Shown: positions 20,916 through 25,697 of the stretch, one piece after another
Layout: each line of letters starts with the position of its first letter
How positions within the stretch are numbered: position 1 is the first letter of the stretch
NCBI RefSeq assembly: GCF_000388065.1
Contig: NW_009242974.1
Location: 37,680 to 63,376, forward strand
DNA from: Fonticula alba
Lineage: Eukaryota > Opisthokonta > Rotosphaerida > Fonticulaceae
Direction: 5' to 3'
DNA length: 25,697 nucleotides
Made by a program: the position numbers and the translations under genes
The notes under the pieces: model-generated
Told to the model about the DNA's origin: nothing
Database searches by the model: none
What the model saw: only the letters and a program-made list of their open reading frames with translations

Positions 20916-23608
20916 CCCAGCCGGGAGGAGCGGCGATGCATGGATCCGGCGCCCGTGCCCGGCCGACCGCCATAACCGGGCCAAAGGAGGTAGTCCAGAA
21001 AGGAAAAAAAGGAAAAGAGGGCCACCCCCGGGAAAGGCCAAGGGAGCCCGCAAACGACAAAGAGGTACCTTTCTCGCAGGAAGGGAAGTCCCCGAGGGCA
21101 TCCGTCAGGACATACGCCGCTTGGCTGGGCGACGGCCGCGATCCCAGGTGCTGCCACTGATCGGTGGCGTCTTGGCCCAAGACAAAGTCCATGCATGCCC
21201 CGGGGCGCAGGGCAAAGAGCTCGGAGCAGCGGTCCACCCAGGTCCAATTCAATCGGCGAATGTCCCGCTGGAGGGTGTTGGAGCAAAGTTGCACCAGGCC
21301 GATCAATCGCGACTGGCCGAAAACTGCCCAAGACCCAGGAAGGAGGGGCGGTTAGTGGGGGGGGGGGGGCCGGCAGCGTGCATGGGCAAAGAGGACCGGT
21401 GCGGCGTCACCATGCCGGAGCGCGACAGGGGGGGCAAAAAGAGGAGAGCAGCGCCAGCACGCACACAAGGATGACGGCTGGTCAATGTGGCCCGTGGCCG
21501 GGGCCCCGGAGCGCTGCTGTGCCAGCCAGCTGGGCAGGAACACCCGGCCACGGGCTTCCAGGCACTGGAGGACCGTTCGCAGCATGCCAATCCGCTGGAA
21601 GGCCAGCAGCGCCAGCCGGTGGTGGTTGAACTGCTGCTGCAGCAGGTCCCCCGGGAAGTGGGCAAAGTGCCGCGCGGCCAGGGTGATATCGCGCGATGCG
21701 GCCACCTGGGCCTCAATCGCCTCGGCCACCAGGTGCTGCTGCTCGAGGTCCGACAGGCACCGGTCCAGCAGGGCCAGCAGCGGCAGGCCGGCCAGCAGCG
21801 GCCACACGCGCGCGGCGGTGGCAAACTCCAGCACCCGCACCGGATCCGCGGCCTGCCCGATGGCCAGCAAAAGCCCGGCTCGAAGGAACCCCATGAAAGC
21901 CAGGTGGGTGCGAAGGTTTTCCTCCAATTGCGGATTCGACGAGCACCGCAGCGAGTCACGCACATCGCCGCTCGAATAGAGCCGGTCCATGGCGCACTGG
22001 GCTGCCAGCAGGCTGCGCAGCAAGCCGGCCGGCACTCGTCCAGCCGAGGCCAGCAATGGCCGGCAGCTTCGAGCACAGGCCCTCTCGGCCGCCGGGTCCA
22101 GGCCGGCCCGCGACGCCAGGTACCCAGCCAGCCGGGCCTCCAGCGGGACCTTCGAGCTTGGCCCGGCTCCCATGCACAGGGACCCGCACTTGGGGGACAT
22201 CGGCATGCGTGCCACACTTGCCAGGGGGAAGGCCGGCTCCGTGGAGGAGCCGCCGGCTTCGGCCGTCGGAGCGCGCCAATCCTCCCCCAGGACCGGGCAC
22301 TCGACCAGTTGCTCGGTCAGCACCAGGTGCGCGGATTGCTTGCCGATCATCGCCAGCGCCGTCGGCCGGATGAAGGTACAAACCGCGAAGAAGGCCCCCA
22401 TGCTGAGGCCATGGATGCGCACTGGCGGGGGGGAGGGGGGAGCGGGGGAGGGACCATGAACAGGACAGGGCCGAGCGAAGGTCAGTATGCAAGCTCGCGT
22501 CTCGGCGCCACCCGGTGGGGGTGACCTCCGAGCCAGGAGGCGCAAGGAAGGGGGATCCACATACCGGCGTCCACCAGGAGCCTCTGCATGCCCAGGAAGA
22601 AGGCCTTCTTGGGCAGGTCAATCAGGCAGGCAACACGCTGCGCCAACAGGCCGAAGGGGCTCGCGATGGCCGGCTGGCCCCAAGTACCCATCAACATGGA
22701 GCCGGGCCGAGTTTGGTGGCGATCCGCCGCCAACAGCAGCGCCACGGCCATCGGCAGGGTGAGCATCTGGAGGCGGAAACACCCTGTGTCGTGCGATCGC
22801 GAATGGCGGATGTCAGCGCATTGGCAGGGGCAGGTTTGGCGGGAAGAAAAAGAAGGGCAGCGGCGGCGGCGGCAGGGGGGGGGGGGGGGGAGGCGGAAAC
22901 CCCATTCGCACCGGCATCATCGATCAATGTCGAGGAAAGATGCCCGGAGGAGGATGACGCGGAAGACCCCGGCCCTGGGGACGCGCGGCCCGGCGAAACA
23001 GGCGACTGGTCCCGGCGCGAGTGTGGCGTGCGATCCTGCGAAGCGAGAACCCGCAGTGAGGGCTCAAAGTGCTCGAATAGCTCGTCAAGCAGTTCATTCA
23101 GTTCATCAGCCGTGAGGTTCCTATATCGTTCGGGGATGGGGGGAGCCTGTTGCCACAGGGCGGGCTCCTCCGGCTGCTTCGGCTGCTTCGGCTGCTTGGG
23201 CTGCCTCGGCTGTGCGGGATGCTCGGGCTCCTCCGGCCGGGGCGGATGCTCGCATTCATCCTCATGCCCGGCGCTCGGGCCGTCGGGCTCGGGTGACGTC
23301 GCCCGGGGAGGGAGCTCGGATGCGGCCTGGTCCGTGGCGGCCAGGCTGACGCTCGATGGGGATGGACTTGTCTGCGCACTGGTCGGCTCCCCGGCGCCAG
23401 GGGGGAAGAAAAGCCGCGCGATGAAATCCAACACCATGTGCGAGGGAAGTGGGGCGTGCTCGGCGCCGATGGCCGGCGAGTCGGGCCAATCGAACGCCGC
23501 CGCCGACAGGGCCGACGGCGAGACAGCCTGCGAGGGCGCCGGCGGGGCATGGGGCGGAGGCGGGCCAAGGCCATCTGCCCCGGCAGCGGCAGCGGCCATC
23601 GGCGACAT
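17065..23608 (-). CDS. EXD3: MUT-7/EXD3-type 3'-5' exonuclease, oversized
   Basis: Exons: 23608-22912, 22783-22565, 22421-21465, 21323-21069, 20826-18853, 18650-17065; 5,688 nt, 1,895 aa, all phases consistent. ATG 23608 is the first in-frame methionine. Residues 1-300 are Pro-rich with PKQPKQPKQP repeats; about 300-900 look helical. A DEDDy exonuclease domain follows: FDCEW near 912, GHGFGADIAQ near 999, and YALADSTVLLDLF with the Tyr-x3-Asp pair near 1078. A low-complexity linker (Glu-Pro and Gln-Pro repeats) leads to a Mut7-C domain: FAVDHSNRVFAAFMRECGID, then CPRCN and FHCPNCQSNYWDG as two CxxC zinc ligands. The tail is Ala/Lys-rich and ends in a basic KKKRQKYMKRPRK cluster, a likely nuclear signal. 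Animal MUT-7 and EXD3 are about 900 aa, so this is twice the usual size. MUT-7 acts in small-RNA silencing in nematodes; the role here is inferred only. Confidence 0.92.
19281..19329. repeat. GGCTGC hexanucleotide repeat in EXD3 coding sequence
   Basis: About eight GGCTGC units, read on the minus strand as GCAGCC and translated as a Gln-Pro run. Next to it lie CTCGGG and CCGGAT-type repeats encoding Glu-Pro and Asp-Pro runs. They form the linker between the exonuclease and Mut7-C domains. Confidence 0.92.
20882..20914. repeat. (GA)n microsatellite in an EXD3 intron
   Basis: A perfect GA run on the plus strand, so (CT)n in the sense strand of EXD3. It lies in the 242-bp intron 20827-21068, about 55 bases upstream of the acceptor. 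Confidence 0.95.
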
Positions 23609-24631
23609 GGCGAACGGGAGGGGAAGGCGCAAGGGAGGCGAGGGGGCAATCGGGCGGCGCGAGGGCGGGCAAGGAAGGAGGACGGGCTCCCGGGCGCCTG
23701 CGTCGAGAGCAGGAAAGCAAAAAGGGCGGCAGGGGGCGATCAGGCAAAAAGAAGGGGGGTCAGGGAGGGGATCAGATCGACTGATCTCGCGGATGGCCGC
23801 AACATCCACCGGAGACCGGGGCCCAGGCTGGGGCCACTTGACTGAGTGGCACCGCCCAGGTCCGGGGCCCCTGTTGGGCGGGGGGCACCAGCCCGGCCCC
23901 GGCCCCGGCCCAGGGGGAGAGAGGCAAGGCGGTCCATCGAAAACCTGCCGCCCACCACCACCACCTCCGACCACCCCCGGGGCCTGGGAACGCAGCCGGC
24001 CCCGGCGAGAGGGCGCCCCGCGAGGGGGGGGGGGGGGGAAAGGCGGCGAGACCGCGCCGACCCTTCCCAGGAAAATAGGACGGGGGCGCGGAATATTTGC
24101 AGGGCGACGGACCGGCGTGAACGCCGGCTCCGTGGGTGTCGACGCCTGCCGATATCATGCGTGCGACTTCTGCCTCGGCGCGGCCTCCGGGGGCATGACG
24201 CCCCCACCCATGGTGCTGGGCCCCATCCCGGTGGGGCGCCCCCCGCCCCCCCCCCCGCTCCCAGGCCACCCCTTCGCCATGCCCGGGCCGCCCTGCGCCA
24301 CTGCGGGGACACCACGGACGGCTGGCCCGGGCAGGTTTTTCTGTTCGCCGGAAAGAATCGTCAACAGCCTGCGGCCTTTGCCCGAGCCCAGGCGAGGCAG
24401 GGCGGCGGGGGCGAGATGGGATTGAATGGAAAAGAATCGCCGGGAACAATCACGGGCGGTCAGGCGGCAGTGGAACTCCAAATTACGCAATCCCTCAGCG
24501 TGGCTGTTGGAAAGTTCCCCCGCGGATCACGTCCAGCTGCCCCCGAACACGCCGAGGGGGCGGGCTGACACAAATTCGACGAAAAACGGCATGTTAATGT
24601 GATCTCCGCCGCCGGGGAGCCTCATCAATCC
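23609..24631. other. Upstream of EXD3, no gene supported
   Basis: About 1 kb with G homopolymers (near 24026-24038) and a C homopolymer (near 24249). It should contain the EXD3 promoter and 5' UTR. A possible intron acceptor reading GACGCAG on the minus strand lies near 23700, so the 5' UTR may be spliced. Open frames on both strands have no recognisable content. Confidence 0.5.
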
Positions 24632-24702
24632 GCGTCGATGGTTTAGTGGTAGAATTGCCGCCTGCCACGCGGTAGACCCGGGTTCGATTCCCGGTCGACG
24701 CA
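24632..24702 (+). tRNA. tRNA-Gly (anticodon GCC), second copy
   Basis: A 71-nt cloverleaf identical base for base to the minus-strand copy at 360-430. It has acceptor GCGTCGA/TCGACGC, discriminator A, anticodon loop CTGCCAC and B box GGTTCGATTCC. It stands alone between the EXD3 promoter region and the small gene at the window end. It decodes glycine GGC and GGT, probably frequent codons in so GC-rich a genome. Confidence 0.96.
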
Positions 24703-25262
24703 ATTGATCCCTCCTTTTTGCCCCACCGACCATACCCCCTCTCCCCGGCGAAAGGCCAATCGGGCCACTTGCGCCCGTGTGTCTCGAGAGCCTCTGATCA
24801 TCTTGCGGAGAGCGCGGGGCCGAGGTAAGAGAGGCCGAGGGGCGGGGGAGGAAAAAAAAGGAAGCGAGGCGGCATCGACGGGGTGACAGGGGCGAACCGG
24901 GGCCCGCGCTGTTGCTGTTGTTGTTGTTTTTTCTTCCCCTTTTCGAAAAACAGTGAACATGTATATATTGGGGACAAAGGCCCTGGGGGGGGGTTTGATC
25001 AGTCTCTCCGCCGCCCGTCTCGCCCTGGGAGACGGTGGGCTCTCCACAGACGCACGGGCTTTCCTCTTGCGATGCTTCCCCTCGCACTACAGCGGGCTGT
25101 TCTAGAGAAGATGGTATTCACCCAGAGCAGGGAGGAGGAGGAGGGCCATGCCGGCCCGCCCAGGGCACCGAAGAAGCAGACGGGAAGGGAGGGCACAGGC
25201 CGCGGGCAACCGCGAGCGGCGACCGGGGGATGGGGAAGGACAAACGACCCGCAGCGGCGGGC
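24703..25262. other. Intergenic between tRNA-Gly and the last gene
   Basis: Holds the tRNA-Gly terminator and a T-rich GTTGTTGTTG stretch near 24910-24945. A TATATA-like element lies at about 24961-24968 with no start codon nearby that I can link to it. The 3' UTR of the minus-strand gene ending at 25263 should lie here. No gene is seen. Confidence 0.5.
24715..24719 (+). terminator. Pol III terminator of tRNA-Gly
   Basis: TTTTT begins 13 bases after the tRNA 3' end, as expected for Pol III termination. Confidence 0.75.
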
Positions 25263-25697
25263 TCAGTGCTTGGCAATGTAGCGGTTGACGTCGTTCTCGA
25301 AGCGCTTGGCCACCTGCTCGAAGGCCGGGATCTGGGTGAGGAAGCAGTCATCGGTGTCGCGGCCACCAACATGCTCGACGCAACGGGAAACCTCGTTCTG
25401 GTGCCGGAACCGAGAGGGCGAACAGAGGACGGAGACATCAGTATAAGGAGGGGTGGGGGGGGGTGAGCCGGTGCCCGGAGACCGGGCAGGGCAGAGGGCA
25501 AACACAGGGACCGCGAGGAGGAGCGAGGGGAGGGACATGCGGGGCGTACAATCACGCGCTCCTGGCCGTGGGCGAGGACCTCCTCGAGCTTGCCAAAGTC
25601 ATCGTTGACAGCGCTGATGCAGTTGAGGGCATCCTCCTGGCTGCGGTAGCGCTGGGTGTCATTCAGGCAGTCGAGCTCGAGCTGGGCCGAAACAATC
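25263..25697 (-). CDS. 3' part of a small Cys-containing protein gene (partial)
   Basis: The last two exons of a gene entering from beyond the window: 25697-25550 (frame from 25696) and 25397-25263, stop TGA at 25265-25263. The donor GTACGC at 25549 fits the window's splice rule better than GTGATT six bases earlier; both keep phase. The acceptor is GCACCAG. The visible 93 residues are predicted helical, with four cysteines (LELDCLND, ALNCISAV, SRCVEHV, TDDCFLTQ) and a C-terminal helix after QIPAFEQ. The spacing of the middle two cysteines and the C-terminal Ile-Pro faintly recall FAM136/DUF842 mitochondrial proteins, but the CxxxC pairs of that family are missing. I do not assign a function. 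The start lies outside the window. Confidence 0.72.

Noticed and set aside
24155-24490. 111-codon minus-strand frame upstream of EXD3
   Set aside because: No recognisable content; it lies where the EXD3 promoter or 5' UTR is expected, and no splice junction to the first EXD3 exon was evident.
1-25697. CRISPR arrays, insertion sequences, bacterial operons
   Set aside because: The genes are spliced and eukaryotic. The repeats are microsatellites without regular unique spacers, and no transposase or terminal repeats were seen.

Overview
The window looks like part of a GC-rich, intron-rich genome of a unicellular eukaryote. It has Pol III tRNA genes with internal promoter boxes and T-run terminators, short spliceosomal introns (about 86-272 bp), and eukaryotic proteins (Pelota/Dom34 and a MUT-7/EXD3-type exonuclease). 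A GC-rich opisthokont protist such as the nucleariid Fonticula alba would fit, but that is a guess from general character, not a match I could run. A 10-N gap inside a C homopolymer shows this is a draft assembly.

Layout. (1) 360-1832: three minus-strand tRNA genes, Gly(GCC), Glu(CTC) and Ser(AGA). (2) 2462-9901: one plus-strand gene that I reconstruct as 16 exons, about 1,620 residues, of no family I recognise. It carries an irregularly repeated short motif that resembles the beta-strand/Pro/helix segment of Ufd1-like barrels. (3) 9902-13700: 3.8 kb with no supportable gene and the assembly gap. (4) 13701-16175: Pelota (PELO/Dom34) on the minus strand, 7 exons, 477 aa. (5) 17065-23608: a giant MUT-7/EXD3 homologue on the minus strand, 6 exons, 1,895 aa. 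(6) 24632-24702: a second, identical tRNA-Gly(GCC) on the plus strand. (7) 25263-25697: the 3' part of a small cysteine-containing protein gene on the minus strand, running off the window end.

The exon models of Pelota and EXD3 close exactly: every junction keeps phase, and each total is a multiple of three. Across the 24 unambiguous introns of the three large genes, every donor reads GT-purine-pyrimidine (mostly GTGCGT, GTGCGC, GTATGT, GTACGC). The usual +4 adenine is absent. I used this rule to resolve the ambiguous junctions.

Functionally, Pelota (stalled-ribosome rescue) and the MUT-7/EXD3 exonuclease (small-RNA and RNA-decay related in animals) lie head-to-tail on the same strand, about 0.9 kb apart. 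That pairing could be chance. The plus-strand unknown gene is the best candidate for something undescribed.
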